A stretch of DNA of 64,000 nt from Brevibacillus brevis (lineage in GTDB: Bacteria > Bacillota > Bacilli > Brevibacillales > Brevibacillaceae). The DNA is taken from contig NZ_CP041767.1 in assembly GCF_022026395.1 (NCBI RefSeq), positions 5,500,001 to 5,564,000 on the forward strand, written 5' to 3'. Below the pieces are notes generated by a model that worked only from the letters and a program-made list of their open reading frames with translations, was not told the origin of the DNA and did no database searches. The translations under genes were made by a program, and so were the position numbers. Below are positions 46,286 through 55,742 of the stretch, piece after piece. The stretch's first letter is position 1, and each line of letters opens with the position of its first letter.

Positions 46286-48805
46286 TTAGTGTTTCTTGTT
46301 TTGGCGTTTGCGTTCTTGCTCCTGAGCGCGACGCTGTGCACGGTTTTTCGGATCAGCATCACCGGAGGTCTCCGGATCTGGACGATCAGATGGTCCGGAG
46401 GTTTGCAAGTTACTCGGATCAATTCCTTGACCGCGAATGACATCTTGGCGCTCCAGGTTTTGGCTGACTTCAGCCTTCATGATATACATAGCGACTTCTT
46501 CCTGAACAGCAGCCAGCATACCTTGATACATTTCGTATCCTTCGAACTGGTACTCACGAAGCGGGTCGTTTTGTGCGTAGGCGCGCAGGTGAATACCTTG
46601 ACGCAACTGATCCATCGCATCGATGTGATCCATCCACTTGCTGTCGACAGCACGCAGAATGACGACTTTTTCAAACTCGCGAATCGATTCACCGATTTCT
46701 TCTTCACGCTGTTTGTATTGCTTATCGACTTCTGCTTTCAACAGCTCGAGAATTTCTTCTGCTTCCTTGCCTTTCAGCATTTTTGCCGTAATCGTTTCTT
46801 CATGGAGGAATCCATTATTGGCAGCATCGGCCAATGCTTGCAGATCCCAATCCTCAGGTACCTCTTCTTTTGGACAATGCAGAGACACTGCACGCTCCAT
46901 CACTGCATAAATCATATTCAAAGCAACTTCGCTGAGGTTTTCCTGTTCCAGAATGTCTTTACGCTGTTTGTAGACAACCAGACGCTGCTGATTCATGACG
47001 TCATCGTACTGGAGAACACCTTTACGTGCATCGAAGTTCGATCCCTCTACACGCTTCTGCGCGGATTCTACTGCACGAGTCACCAGGCGGCTCTCGATCG
47101 GCATATCCTCTTCCATACCCAAACGATCCATCATATTCATGATATTGTCCGCACCGAAACGACGCATTAGCTCATCTTGCATCGAGAGGAAGAACTGGGA
47201 TGAACCCGGGTCCCCCTGACGACCTGCACGACCGCGTAGCTGATTGTCAATCCGACGGCTCTCGTGGCGTTCTGTACCGATAATATGAAGACCGCCCAGC
47301 TCCGCAACACCTTCGCCAAGCTGAATGTCCGTACCGCGACCTGCCATGTTTGTGGCAATGGTAACCGCTCCGTACACACCTGCACGTGCAACGATTTCTG
47401 CCTCGCGCTCATGCTGCTTCGCGTTCAATACGTTATGCGGTACGCCTTTTTGCTTCAGCATTTGGGACAAGCGCTCCGAGTTTTCGATGGAGATGGTACC
47501 TACCAGGATCGGTTGGCCCTTTTTATGGCGCTCGACAATGTCGTTTACAACCGCACGATATTTGGCTGCCTCTGTTTTGAAAACCAGGTCAGGTGAATCG
47601 ATACGCTGTACTGGCTTATTCGTTGGAATAACCACAACATCGAGACCGTAAATCTTTTTGAACTCTTCTTCTTCCGTCTTCGCTGTACCAGTCATACCCG
47701 CCAGCTTCTCGTACATACGGAAGTAGTTTTGCAAAGTAATGGTCGCCAGTGTCATGCTCTCGCTTTGGACACGCAGACCTTCTTTGGCTTCGATCGCTTG
47801 ATGCAAGCCATCGCTGTAACGACGTCCAACCATCAGACGGCCGGTGAACTCGTCGACGATCACAACTTCGCCTTCCTGCACCACATAATCAACATCGCGC
47901 TTGAACAACACTTGAGCCTTCAACGCCGCCGTAATGTGGTGGTTCAACGTGGTATGTGCCGTATCGTACAGGTTGTCGATGTTGAATGCCTGTTCGACCT
48001 TGCTCACACCATCATCTGTAAGGCTGACGATTTTCAACTTCTCATCGATAGTGAAATCTTTTTCTTCTTCCAGACGCTTCACAAAATGCGAGCAGATGTA
48101 GTACAGCTCTGTCGATTTGTTAGCAGAACCGGAGATGATCAACGGCGTACGTGCTTCGTCGATCAAAATGCTGTCCACCTCGTCGATGATAGCGAAGAAG
48201 AGTGGACGTTGCACCATTTGTTCCTTGTACAGAACCATATTGTCACGCAAGTAATCGAAGCCGAACTCATTGTTCGTACCATACGTAATATCACACGCGT
48301 ATGCTTCGCGTTTTTCTTCAGGGCTCAGTCCATTCTTGTTCAAGCCGACTGTCAGTCCGAGGAAGTTATACAGCTTACCCATGATAGTCGAGTCACGCTC
48401 AGCCAAGTATTCGTTCACAGTAACGACGTGGACGCCTTTTCCCATCAGGGCATTCAGGTATGTCGCCAGTGTCGCAACCAGCGTTTTACCTTCACCCGTC
48501 TTCATCTCGGAGATACGGCCTTCCTGAAGCACCATACCACCAATCATTTGGACGTCGAAGTGACGCATGCCCAGTACACGGATCGATGCTTCACGTACAA
48601 CAGCAAACGCTTCATTCAAAATTTTGTCCAGTTCTTCTCCATTTGCCAAACGCGCCTTAAACTCAGCTGTCTTCTCCCGCAATTGGTCATCCGAGAGTGC
48701 TTTAATCGTTGGTTCCAGCGCGTTGATGCTTTCTACACGCTTAAACATTTTCTTTACTTCACGTTCATTGCTGTCGCCGAATATCTTTTTAACGAGTCCT
48801 AGCAT
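46286..48805 (-). CDS. secA: Preprotein translocase ATPase SecA
   Basis: Motor ATPase pushing precursors through SecYEG. 839 residues from ATG 48805 ([18 protein letters not shown]), which has a GAAGGGG sequence upstream. Walker [34 protein letters not shown], the preprotein cross-linking region and helicase motifs ([26 protein letters not shown]) are intact. The C-terminus ends in a basic [17 protein letters not shown] without the usual CxCx8CH zinc motif. Confidence 0.97.
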   Translation of the reverse strand: MLGLVKKIFGDSNEREVKKMFKRVESINALEPTIKALSDDQLREKTAEFKARLANGEELDKILNEAFAVVREASIRVLGMRHFDVQMIGGMVLQEGRISEMKTGEGKTLVATLATYLNALMGKGVHVVTVNEYLAERDSTIMGKLYNFLGLTVGLNKNGLSPEEKREAYACDITYGTNNEFGFDYLRDNMVLYKEQMVQRPLFFAIIDEVDSILIDEARTPLIISGSANKSTELYYICSHFVKRLEEEKDFTIDEKLKIVSLTDDGVSKVEQAFNIDNLYDTAHTTLNHHITAALKAQVLFKRDVDYVVQEGEVVIVDEFTGRLMVGRRYSDGLHQAIEAKEGLRVQSESMTLATITLQNYFRMYEKLAGMTGTAKTEEEEFKKIYGLDVVVIPTNKPVQRIDSPDLVFKTEAAKYRAVVNDIVERHKKGQPILVGTISIENSERLSQMLKQKGVPHNVLNAKQHEREAEIVARAGVYGAVTIATNMAGRGTDIQLGEGVAELGGLHIIGTERHESRRIDNQLRGRAGRQGDPGSSQFFLSMQDELMRRFGADNIMNMMDRLGMEEDMPIESRLVTRAVESAQKRVEGSNFDARKGVLQYDDVMNQQRLVVYKQRKDILEQENLSEVALNMIYAVMERAVSLHCPKEEVPEDWDLQALADAANNGFLHEETITAKMLKGKEAEEILELLKAEVDKQYKQREEEIGESIREFEKVVILRAVDSKWMDHIDAMDQLRQGIHLRAYAQNDPLREYQFEGYEMYQGMLAAVQEEVAMYIMKAEVSQNLERQDVIRGQGIDPSNLQTSGPSDRPDPETSGDADPKNRAQRRAQEQERKRQNKKH

Positions 48806-48945
48806 GAGGACACCCCTTCCATATACTGCCAAACAAAAATGCACAAGCCGGCATGAGTCCAATAATAAAAAAGGATACCGATTCTACGAAAATAATACTT
48901 TCTAAAAAGATATTTTATCAAATAGAGCATCCTCTACACAAGTAA

Positions 48946-48970
48946 AGGGAGTTGCCAATAGCAACTCCCT
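48946..48970 (-). terminator. Terminator after hpf
   Basis: AGGGAGTTGC, five-base loop, GCAACTCCCT; followed on the minus strand by TTTACTT. Perfect 10-bp stem. The next 135 bases to secA are AT-rich and must hold the secA promoter, which I could not fix. Confidence 0.85.
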
Positions 48971-49003
48971 AGTCTTATACGAATGAGAATGTGTAAAGTT
49001 TCG

Positions 49004-49561
49004 TTATTTTGGTTCAATCAATCCGTAACGCCCATCATTGCGGCGATATACCACACTGACGTCATTGGTGTCACTGTTTTGGAAAACGAAGAAGCTGTGT
49101 CCCAGCATATCCATCTGCATGACCGCTTCCTGTGCATCCATCGGCTTCAGATCGAAGCGTTTGGTTCGAACGATATCGATGTCGATATCTTCCTCATCCA
49201 CATCAGGGATCATGACTGCTACTGGCTGACTCTCACGCTGTGCGATTCTTCCTGTCGAATCCACTCGAAGCTTCCTCATCAGCTTCGTTTTGTGTTTGCG
49301 AATCTGACGTTCCAGCTTTTCTACTACCAGATCGATAGCAGCATACATATCTTCGTGCGTTTCCTCCGCTCGGATAATGACCCCACTCAGCGGGATAGTT
49401 ACCTCGATCGTGCCTTCTCCGCGATGTACATGCATGGTGACTTGTACTTCTGTAGGCTGTGGCGTTTCAAAATATTTTTCCAGACGGCCGACTTTCTTTT
49501 CGACATATTCTCTAAGTGCAGCGGTGACTTGAATGTTTTCTCCACGAATGTTAAATTTCAT
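49004..49561 (-). CDS. hpf: Ribosome hibernation promoting factor, long form
   Basis: Dimerises 70S ribosomes into inactive 100S particles at stationary phase. 185 residues from ATG 49561 behind AGGAGG. N-terminal S30AE/HPF domain (about 1-100, VTAALREYVEKKVGRLEKYF) and C-terminal dimerisation domain (about 125-185, VRTKRFDLKPMDAQEAVMQM, FVFQNSDTNDVSVVYRRNDG). Monocistronic here, just before secA. Confidence 0.96.
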   Translation of the reverse strand: MKFNIRGENIQVTAALREYVEKKVGRLEKYFETPQPTEVQVTMHVHRGEGTIEVTIPLSGVIIRAEETHEDMYAAIDLVVEKLERQIRKHKTKLMRKLRVDSTGRIAQRESQPVAVMIPDVDEEDIDIDIVRTKRFDLKPMDAQEAVMQMDMLGHSFFVFQNSDTNDVSVVYRRNDGRYGLIEPK

Positions 49562-49703
49562 GGTTCCAACCTCCTTCCGTCTATACATACTTATTCGCCA
49601 CCTCTGTAAATAATCCTTCCACTCTGCTTAAAAAAATCTTTGCAAATCTTTTACAAACCATCAATATCCGACATTATTTTACCAATACTTACTAGATTCC
49701 CTA

Positions 49704-49712
49704 TGCTATAAT
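49704..49712 (+). promoter_or_regulatory. Extended -10 promoter of the second HD-GYP gene
   Basis: TGCTATAAT ahead of the gene at 49771: perfect TATAAT with upstream TG; no good -35. Confidence 0.55.
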
Positions 49713-49770
49713 AGGAGAGGTAGTCATCCTATCTTATATCGCGGTCGTACATCGCACTGGAGGAATCCTC

Positions 49771-50823
49771 ATGGCCGAGGTAAAACCTTCCCATTCACTT
49801 ATCGGAACAACGCTCGCTCAAGACGTCTACAATGAATACGGTCTGCTTTTATTACCCGCTGGTGCAAACCTTCATCTTAGTGATATCCGACTGCTAGAGG
49901 CTCATCAAGTGGAAGCCGTACACGTTACGACTGACTCGGAAGCACCCGAAATGCCTTTTCCTCTCCTTCATTGGAGTGAGGCAGAGGCTGCAAAGGCCTA
50001 TATGGTAGCCGTACAAAAAACCGAGTATTTATTTAACCAGCTCGCAAATGGGGATACTCCCAGACTGCAACAATTTAGCGACGCTGTTCATCCGATGCTC
50101 GACCAAGTTCTTCATCACATGAGGTTTCTGCGCTTCATTTATTTGAATGAAGGAACAGAAAGTTATACGTATCGCCACTCCCTGCATGTAGGTATCGTGG
50201 CAGCCTTAATCGGAAAAATCATAGGATTGCCGCAACGTGATGTTCATTTCTTGGGCCTTGCAGGTCTTCTCCATGACATCGGCAAGATGAAAATTCCCGA
50301 TGAGCTGCTGTCCAAGCCAGAACGTCTGACAGACGAAGAGTATACGATTATGAAAAAGCATACCGTATACGGCTACGAGCTCCTGCGCACCATGGACGAT
50401 GCCGACGACTTGCTGGCACAATGCGCTCTGATGCACCACGAACGTTGGGATGGAAGTGGATATCCTCTCGGACAAAAAAAAGATGGCATCCCTTTTGAAT
50501 GCCAAATCATCAGTGTCGCAGACACATTTGATGCGATATGCACAGACCGCGTGTATCGGAAGGGAACCTCTCCCTTTGAAGCCGCGAATGTTCTGTGGGA
50601 GTCAGCTTGTACAGGCCAATTAAATCCGATGATTGTATCTCGTTTTATCCATTACATTATCTTGCTTTACGTCGGCTCCCATGCGCTTTTGAACAATGGC
50701 GACCACGTCGAAATCATTATGATTCATACTGATGAGCCTATGCGGCCTCTCGTTCGTAGAGGGAATGATTTTATAGACCTGAGACTCCAGCGTTCCCTAC
50801 GCATTCAAAGAATGATCAGTTAA
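49771..50823 (+). CDS. Cytoplasmic HD-GYP domain protein
   Basis: 350 residues, no membrane segment. An N-terminal region of about 110 residues (GTTLAQDVYNEYGLLLLPAG, resembling the DUF3391-like leader of HD-GYP proteins) precedes an HD-GYP domain (about 135-290) with YRHSLHVGIVAALIG, AGLLHDIGKMKIP, MHHERWDGSGYPLG and ADTFDAICTDRVYRKG. Probably hydrolyses cyclic di-GMP, a signal that opposes motility. RBS GGAGG. Single gene between hpf and cspD-like genes. Confidence 0.88.
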   Translation: MAEVKPSHSLIGTTLAQDVYNEYGLLLLPAGANLHLSDIRLLEAHQVEAVHVTTDSEAPEMPFPLLHWSEAEAAKAYMVAVQKTEYLFNQLANGDTPRLQQFSDAVHPMLDQVLHHMRFLRFIYLNEGTESYTYRHSLHVGIVAALIGKIIGLPQRDVHFLGLAGLLHDIGKMKIPDELLSKPERLTDEEYTIMKKHTVYGYELLRTMDDADDLLAQCALMHHERWDGSGYPLGQKKDGIPFECQIISVADTFDAICTDRVYRKGTSPFEAANVLWESACTGQLNPMIVSRFIHYIILLYVGSHALLNNGDHVEIIMIHTDEPMRPLVRRGNDFIDLRLQRSLRIQRMIS

Positions 50824-50839
50824 ACACGTGGAAAAAACG

Positions 50840-50877
50840 AATCCCCCTGTCCGATCAAGGAACCAGGGGGATTTTGC
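50840..50877. terminator. Bidirectional terminator between the HD-GYP gene and the cold-shock gene
   Basis: AATCCCCCTG, 14-base loop, CAGGGGGATTTT. Serves both convergent genes. Confidence 0.88.
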
Positions 50878-50888
50878 TATTGTTTCGT

Positions 50889-51086
50889 TTATAACTTCAC
50901 GACGTTCGCCGCTTGTGGACCGCGGTCCCCTTCCACAATGTCGAATTCTACAGCCTGTCCCTCATCTAACGAACGAAATCCATCAGACTGAATCGCCGAA
51001 AAATGGACAAATACGTCATCACCGTCTTCTCGCTCAATAAATCCAAACCCTTTTTCTGCATTAAACCATTTTACTTTGCCTTGCAT
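50889..51086 (-). CDS. Cold-shock protein (CspA/B family)
   Basis: 65 residues, single cold-shock domain that binds single-stranded RNA/DNA. Starts [19 protein letters not shown] with both RNP motifs ([15 protein letters not shown]) intact and ends in [10 protein letters not shown]. An upstream ATG (MCCFMQG) adds four residues but lacks support. The RNP1 residues are canonical. Confidence 0.95.
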   Translation of the reverse strand: MQGKVKWFNAEKGFGFIEREDGDDVFVHFSAIQSDGFRSLDEGQAVEFDIVEGDRGPQAANVVKL

Positions 51087-51168
51087 GAAACAGCACAACC
51101 CTTTCTTTTGTGAAAATAAAAATCAAGCCTAGCTTTCCCCAATTCAGGCGAATCATTCTACACACGCA

Positions 51169-51843
51169 TTACCGCGTGGAATATTTTTTCTCTAGTCCTC
51201 TCACGACTACACGGGACAAGAACAGCGTAAGTACCAGGTAAACTGCCGCTTCCGTTAAATACGGGGGGTAGCGCTCAAATGTACTTTTTGCCACGTTCAT
51301 GGCTGCATAGTTTAATTCCGGTGTCGCGATTACTGCCAAAAGGGATGAATCTTTCAAAAGAGCAATAAACTCATTTCCGATCGCGGGCAGCATTCGCGTA
51401 AACGCTTGCGGAAGTATAATTTGGCGCATGGCAAGCCCCTTGTTCATGCCAAGTGATCGTGCCGCTTCCATTTGCCCCGGATCAATCGATTGGATACCAG
51501 CTCGAAAGATTTCCGCCATATAGGCAGCCGCATTGAGTGAAAGCGCGACGAAGCCTGAATAAATCGCTTCAGGGCTACTCGCTCCTGGGTACAGAATACC
51601 CCAAATCGACGGAATCACCGCAAAATGAATCAGCAAAATTTGGACCAGCATCGGAGTTCCCCGAAACAGCTCTACGTAAATCGAACAGGTCCAACGCAAG
51701 ATTCGCTTGGAGGACATTTTGCCCAAGCTGATGAACAACCCCAAAAAAGTTCCGCAAACCGTAGCCACTGCCGTAAGTAAAATCGTATTAATAATGCCTC
51801 GGATAAACAGTTCACGGTAGTCGTAGATGACACTCCAGTCCAA
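51169..51843 (-). CDS. Amino-acid ABC transporter permease
   Basis: 224 residues, HEQR/GlnP family. Five transmembrane helices and the EAA loop (AARSLGMNKGLAMRQIILPQAF) that contacts the ATPase. Starts with TTG at 51843, nine bases after GGAGG; another TTG two codons upstream is very close to the RBS. It follows the solute-binding-protein gene. No ABC ATPase gene adjoins, so the ATP-binding subunit must be provided from elsewhere. Confidence 0.9.
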   Translation of the reverse strand: MDWSVIYDYRELFIRGIINTILLTAVATVCGTFLGLFISLGKMSSKRILRWTCSIYVELFRGTPMLVQILLIHFAVIPSIWGILYPGASSPEAIYSGFVALSLNAAAYMAEIFRAGIQSIDPGQMEAARSLGMNKGLAMRQIILPQAFTRMLPAIGNEFIALLKDSSLLAVIATPELNYAAMNVAKSTFERYPPYLTEAAVYLVLTLFLSRVVVRGLEKKYSTR

Positions 51844-51931
51844 TGGCAAAATCCTCCCTTCTTCATGTCAGCAAGCCAAGCTGCGAACAAACGCCGGCTA
51901 CGTCGACAGACGCACCCGGCCATTTTGCTGC

Positions 51932-52735
51932 CTACTTATTGCCAAAGTACTGGGTGTAAATTTCCTGCAGCTTTCCATTTTCTTTTATCTTTTTTAATCC
52001 GTCGTTGATTTTGTTCATCGCATCGGCATTGCCCTTTTTCACGATAATTCCGTAAAATTCCTTTTCAAAGGAATCATCTTTTATCAGCTTAAACTTCTTA
52101 TCTTTTACTTTATTCACGTAGTATGACAAAACGCCATTGTCGCCAATCACTGCATCGACTCGACCATTAAAGAAGTCATCGACGGAAGATGGCATATCGT
52201 CATAGCCCTTCAAGCCTTCATACGTATCTCCAAACGCTTTTTTGACCACTTCTTCACCCGTGGTCGCAGCTTGAACCCCGATCTTCTTTCCTTTCAAATC
52301 TGCCAGCTTCGTCACTGGAGAATCTTCCGCTACCAGAATGAGTTGATTCGCTTCAAAGTATGAGTCCGAAAAATCGTATTTCTCCTTGCGCTTCTCCGTG
52401 ATCGTAATGGACGAGATCCCAATATCAACCGTCCCTTTGTCCAGTCCATCAAAAAGCGGGTCCCACCCTGTGTTTTTCCACTCAATCTTGAATCCGCCAG
52501 CTTCTGCGATCGCGTTCATCACATCGATGTCGTGGCCACTAATCTTGTCAGCCTCAAGCATTTGGAACGGTGGATATGCCGCATCTGTACCGACTACGTA
52601 CACCTTGTCACCCGAGCCACCACTTGCTCCGCCACTGCCAGACGTTTGCTGACCACCCGATCCACAGCCTGCGAGGAGTACCCCCACACCGACGACCAAC
52701 GCGAGCGATTTGAACCAATTTGTCCCGATACGCAT
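51932..52735 (-). CDS. Amino-acid ABC transporter solute-binding lipoprotein
   Basis: 267 residues from ATG 52735 (AAGGGGG eight to nine bases upstream). Lipobox LLAGC near residue 25, then a Gly/Ser-rich linker and a periplasmic-binding-protein type 3 domain (YVVGTDAAYPPFQMLEA, DIDVMNAIAEAGGFKIEW). The binding motif resembles Gln/polar-amino-acid receptors (ArtP/GlnH/FliY-like), but ligand cannot be stated. First gene of a two-gene operon. Confidence 0.9.
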   Translation of the reverse strand: MRIGTNWFKSLALVVGVGVLLAGCGSGGQQTSGSGGASGGSGDKVYVVGTDAAYPPFQMLEADKISGHDIDVMNAIAEAGGFKIEWKNTGWDPLFDGLDKGTVDIGISSITITEKRKEKYDFSDSYFEANQLILVAEDSPVTKLADLKGKKIGVQAATTGEEVVKKAFGDTYEGLKGYDDMPSSVDDFFNGRVDAVIGDNGVLSYYVNKVKDKKFKLIKDDSFEKEFYGIIVKKGNADAMNKINDGLKKIKENGKLQEIYTQYFGNK

Positions 52736-52826
52736 TTCGAAATCCCCCTTGTGACTCACTATCTGCCCATTTTGTCCCCAGCAATGTCCACATGGAAATT
52801 ACGGATTTTTTGCGTTCTCCACAGAG

Positions 52827-52844
52827 TTATCCACATTATCCACA
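52827..52844. promoter_or_regulatory. Two abutting perfect DnaA boxes
   Basis: TTATCCACA twice in direct succession (52827-52835, 52836-52844). Near-matches flank them: TTCTCCACA (52815-52823) and TTGTGCACA (52850-52858). They lie about 90-120 bases upstream of the ABC binding-protein gene, in a 290-base gap with no gene. Confidence 0.65.
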
Positions 52845-52953
52845 TACCCTTGTGCACAAGCTGGGTATAACTATTTTCCTGTATATTCTGCCACTTTAGT
52901 ACGAAGGTAAGGAGAACGAAATGGGAGAATAAGTGGATCTAGCAGCAAAAAAA

Positions 52954-52988
52954 CAGGATTCATATATACGGGATATAGTTCTATCCTG
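52954..52988 (-). terminator. Terminator after the motB-like gene
   Basis: Minus strand GCAGGAT...ATATA, loop, TATAT...ATCCTG then TTTTTTTG. The stem has an inner AT-rich extension. Confidence 0.72.
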
Positions 52989-53027
52989 CATATAAAAATC
53001 CTGCTTTTATCTGAAAATAATGAATTA

Positions 53028-53810
53028 TTATTTTTCCCCCAAAATCACGATCTCTACCCGACGATTTTTCGCACGGTTCTCCGCGTTGGAGTTGTCCACA
53101 AGCGGTTTGTATTCACCCAAGCCAGCCACGGTAAACCGAGACGCCGGTAAGGAGTTTGCATCCACCATTTCACGCATGACAGAGATCGCACGCGCCGAAG
53201 ACAGCTCCCAGTTGGATTGGAAGGAACTGCGCAAGATCGGCACATCATCTGTATAGCCCTCGATTCGCACCTTGTGCTCAAAGCGCTTCAACACCCCCGC
53301 TACCGTCCCGACGACTTGCTTCCCTTGGGCCTGTAGGTCTGCCGAACCACTCGTAAACAAAATCGTTTCCGGCAAACGGATACGCAAGCCTTCTTCGGTC
53401 TCCTCGTAGTCGAGATTCAGCTCAGCCAAAGCGGAGGATAGCTGGTTGCGTACCGTCTCCATATCGCGCTCACTCGAGTCAGACATGCCCATTGGCGGCT
53501 TCGGCACGTTTACGGTGTCTTCGGAGCCTTCTTTTACTTTTTCGCCCTTGAGCTCCTTCTGGCGAGCCTCCAATTGGTAGACCTCTCGCTGCAGCTCCAG
53601 CTTTTGCAGGTTGAGCAGGTCGAGACTCTCATGCACCTGCTTCAAGCTCGCTTTTTCCTTTTGGACATCTTCCTTTTGTGACTGAATGCTCTTCGTCTGC
53701 ATCGCCGCAATAATAATCACGATCACGAACAACAGCGTAATCAAGTCACTGTAGCTAAGCAGCCAGCTTTTTTCTAGCTCTTTTTCGTCGTATAACCGTT
53801 CGTCATGCAT
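53028..53810 (-). CDS. motB: Flagellar stator subunit, MotB-like
   Basis: 260 residues from ATG 53810. One transmembrane helix near the N-terminus (about 18-38) with the proton/cation-carrying Asp in YSDLITLLFVIVI, a coiled-coil linker rich in Glu/Lys, and a C-terminal OmpA-like peptidoglycan-binding domain (about 140-255; IEGYTDDVPI, NWELSSARAISVM, NRAKNRRVEIVI). Anchors the stator to the wall around the rotor. Overlaps the motA stop by eight bases. Confidence 0.85.
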   Translation of the reverse strand: MHDERLYDEKELEKSWLLSYSDLITLLFVIVIIIAAMQTKSIQSQKEDVQKEKASLKQVHESLDLLNLQKLELQREVYQLEARQKELKGEKVKEGSEDTVNVPKPPMGMSDSSERDMETVRNQLSSALAELNLDYEETEEGLRIRLPETILFTSGSADLQAQGKQVVGTVAGVLKRFEHKVRIEGYTDDVPILRSSFQSNWELSSARAISVMREMVDANSLPASRFTVAGLGEYKPLVDNSNAENRAKNRRVEIVILGEK

Positions 53811-54612
53811 AGCGGTCCTGCCTTTCAATCGTGCCCTTCATGCTACCTGCTTCTTTAATCAGCACCAGCTTTTGGTCACCTGGCAAGAATGAGTTCAGCT
53901 TTTCAAACAACAAGCGTGGTGTCTCCATGCGCTGGAGACCAACACAACCTTCGATAAAAAGACGCTTTTCAAACATTTCCCGGTCGTACAAGTCCATCAG
54001 GCGGTAGTAGCAAGGCAGCGCGAACAAGTTCGCCAAGAGCGCGCCATACAGCGTCGCTACGACCGCTGCGCTCAGACTGTGTCCGGTCAAGGCCATGTCT
54101 TCGAGCGACTTCAGTACGCCCGTCATCCCCAAGAGCGTACCGACCAACCCCATCCCTGGTGCCAGCAAACTAATGAGGCGGAAGAACCCTGCTGACTGTT
54201 GGTAACGATACTGCTCGCCCTTGAGTTCGTTCTCCAGGATCAGACGCAGCTCTTCTTCCGGAACACCCTCGACCGCCAGCAAGCATCCGCGTTGGACAAA
54301 TGAATCGGGTTCCTGGTGCAGTTCCTTTTCGAGCGCGATATAGCCCTGTTCCTTCTGGACGAGCGCGTAGTAGTAAAAGCGCTTGATCGTTTCTTCAACG
54401 TTGCTTTGCCGGCCGTGGATGAGCAGGCGCCAGATTTTTTTCAAGTCGAGATGCTTGCGTTTGACTGCGTAAGACATGACTACGGAGAGCGCGACTAGCT
54501 CGATGGCGGTTACATTGAGGAGGTCCGATAAGGTTCCGTTTAGGTAGACCGCGTGTATGAAGATGAGGAGGACGGCTCCGATTAAGACGAGTGAGCGGCG
54601 TTTTGTGGACAC
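53803..54612 (-). CDS. motA: Flagellar stator subunit, MotA-like
   Basis: 269 residues from a GTG at 54612 with AAGGTG eight bases upstream. MotA/TolQ/ExbB family: four helices, the conserved LLAPGMGLVGTLLGMTGVL block and VVATLYGALLANLFALP with its Pro. Forms the cation channel of the flagellar stator with MotB. The cytoplasmic loop (about 70-130) is of usual size. Whether H+ or Na+ is used is not evident. Confidence 0.85.
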   Translation of the reverse strand: MSTKRRSLVLIGAVLLIFIHAVYLNGTLSDLLNVTAIELVALSVVMSYAVKRKHLDLKKIWRLLIHGRQSNVEETIKRFYYYALVQKEQGYIALEKELHQEPDSFVQRGCLLAVEGVPEEELRLILENELKGEQYRYQQSAGFFRLISLLAPGMGLVGTLLGMTGVLKSLEDMALTGHSLSAAVVATLYGALLANLFALPCYYRLMDLYDREMFEKRLFIEGCVGLQRMETPRLLFEKLNSFLPGDQKLVLIKEAGSMKGTIERQDRYA

Positions 54613-54769
54613 AAGTGTTTCACCTTCCTAGTTTTTCAACAAGTTGTTCTTAAAGTATAGCAGATGGTGGTAAAAAGATGAGAGAATAGAGTCATGGTTA
54701 TAGTGAAGCTTGGTATAGAAAATGTCGATAATGATAAAGAAAGTAATTCTAGTAAAGAGGTGATCATCT

Positions 54770-54946
54770 GTGAATGCCGTACAATTAAAGCAAGCTGTTA
54801 CTATTAGCTTGACGAAGCAAGTGCAGGAGACTGCGCAAGCACAAGCTTCCATCATGTTGGAGGGTTTTGCTAAGACGCAGCAAAATGTTCAAGCGGCTCA
54901 GGCAAGTCATCCATCTCTTGGAAAAACGATCGATATTCGTGCATAA
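54770..54946 (+). CDS. yjfB: YjfB-family small motility protein
   Basis: 58 residues from a GTG start with AGAGGTG at the right distance; MNAVQLKQAVTISLTKQVQE, then Gln/Ala-rich ASIMLEGFAKTQQNVQAAQA and a C-terminal HPSLGKTIDIRA. This is the pattern of the YjfB putative motility-protein family (Pfam YjfB_motility as I remember it). Location beside flagellar genes and motAB supports it; role unknown. Convergent with fliT, sharing one terminator. Confidence 0.72.
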   Translation: MNAVQLKQAVTISLTKQVQETAQAQASIMLEGFAKTQQNVQAAQASHPSLGKTIDIRA

Positions 54947-54957
54947 GTGGTGAAAAG

Positions 54958-54984
54958 AAAACGGCCGGTTCCCCGGCCGTTTTT
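54958..54984. terminator. Bidirectional terminator between yjfB and fliT
   Basis: ACGGCCGG, four-base loop, CCGGCCGT, with flanking A- and T-runs. Confidence 0.9.
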
Positions 54985-55339
54985 ACTTTTTGCGGTCGAA
55001 AAAGGCACCATAGCCGTTTGGACCTGCTTCGTTGTACGTATTCATTGCGAGCTTGCTGCGTTGGAGGGTGTTAAGTTGTTGCTGGACGCCTTGCTTCCGC
55101 CCTTCGATCAAAGGAATTACGCGTTGGTTGATCTCGTGAATCTCTACCATTTGCACACGTTGGGCGGGTGTCAACTCCACCTCTTCTACACGTTCTTTCA
55201 AAGTGCCGATCAATACTTCTCGCTCGTCGAGTATCGCAAGCCATTCCTCAGCGTCTGAATCTTTCAGCGTCACAGTCTGCTCTAGGCGTTGGGTAGCCTG
55301 AAGCAACTCCCCCAAGAGAGCATTTATTGTCATTTCCAT
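54983..55339 (-). CDS. fliT: Flagellar protein FliT
   Basis: 118 residues, helical chaperone of the filament-cap protein FliD. Starts MEMTINALLGELLQATQRLE with AAGG eight bases upstream; Gln/Glu-rich and with no Cys. Low sequence conservation is typical; the call rests mainly on position after fliD-fliS. The stop overlaps the terminator arm. Confidence 0.75.
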   Translation of the reverse strand: MEMTINALLGELLQATQRLEQTVTLKDSDAEEWLAILDEREVLIGTLKERVEEVELTPAQRVQMVEIHEINQRVIPLIEGRKQGVQQQLNTLQRSKLAMNTYNEAGPNGYGAFFDRKK

Positions 55340-55349
55340 GTGTATTTCC

Positions 55350-55727
55350 TTACCCTTGCCTTTTTGCTAATTGCATAGCTTCTTTCCATGTATCACGGAA
55401 TTGGATGAACAAATCTTCCACTTCATTCAGTATATCGAGATCCTTCCGAATGTTTGCCTCGATTGTACGCTGGAGCATATATTCATAGAGCATACCGAAT
55501 TCTTTCGAGATTTCGTATTCACTTTTTAAGGTAGACATTAGTTCGTACAAGATGTTCTGTACTTTGAGTGATGCCTCATGAGCTTTCGCTACATTTTTTT
55601 CCTCGATTGCGCTTTTGGCTTGTTTGATAAACTTTAGCGCACCGTTATAGAGCATCAGTGTTAAATCGGCAGGAGTTGCGGTTGTTGCTTGATTTGATTG
55701 GTACGCCTGAGCAGCATTCTGTAACAT
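55350..55727 (-). CDS. fliS: Flagellin export chaperone FliS
   Basis: 125 residues (from ATG 55727 with GGAG eight bases upstream; the two upstream in-frame codons are too close). Binds flagellin (Hag) and keeps it unfolded for export; also couples Hag level to translation through FliW/CsrA in B. subtilis. Motifs: LTLMLYNGALKFIKQAKSAI and LNILYELMSTLKSE-like helix. Ten bases before fliT. Confidence 0.93.
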   Translation of the reverse strand: MLQNAAQAYQSNQATTATPADLTLMLYNGALKFIKQAKSAIEEKNVAKAHEASLKVQNILYELMSTLKSEYEISKEFGMLYEYMLQRTIEANIRKDLDILNEVEDLFIQFRDTWKEAMQLAKRQG

Positions 55728-55742
55728 CTGCATCACTCCTTC

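Noticed and set aside
48806..49003. Searched for a secA leader or SecM-like arrest frame upstream of secA
   Set aside because: Only the hpf terminator and AT-rich sequence; no frame with RBS.
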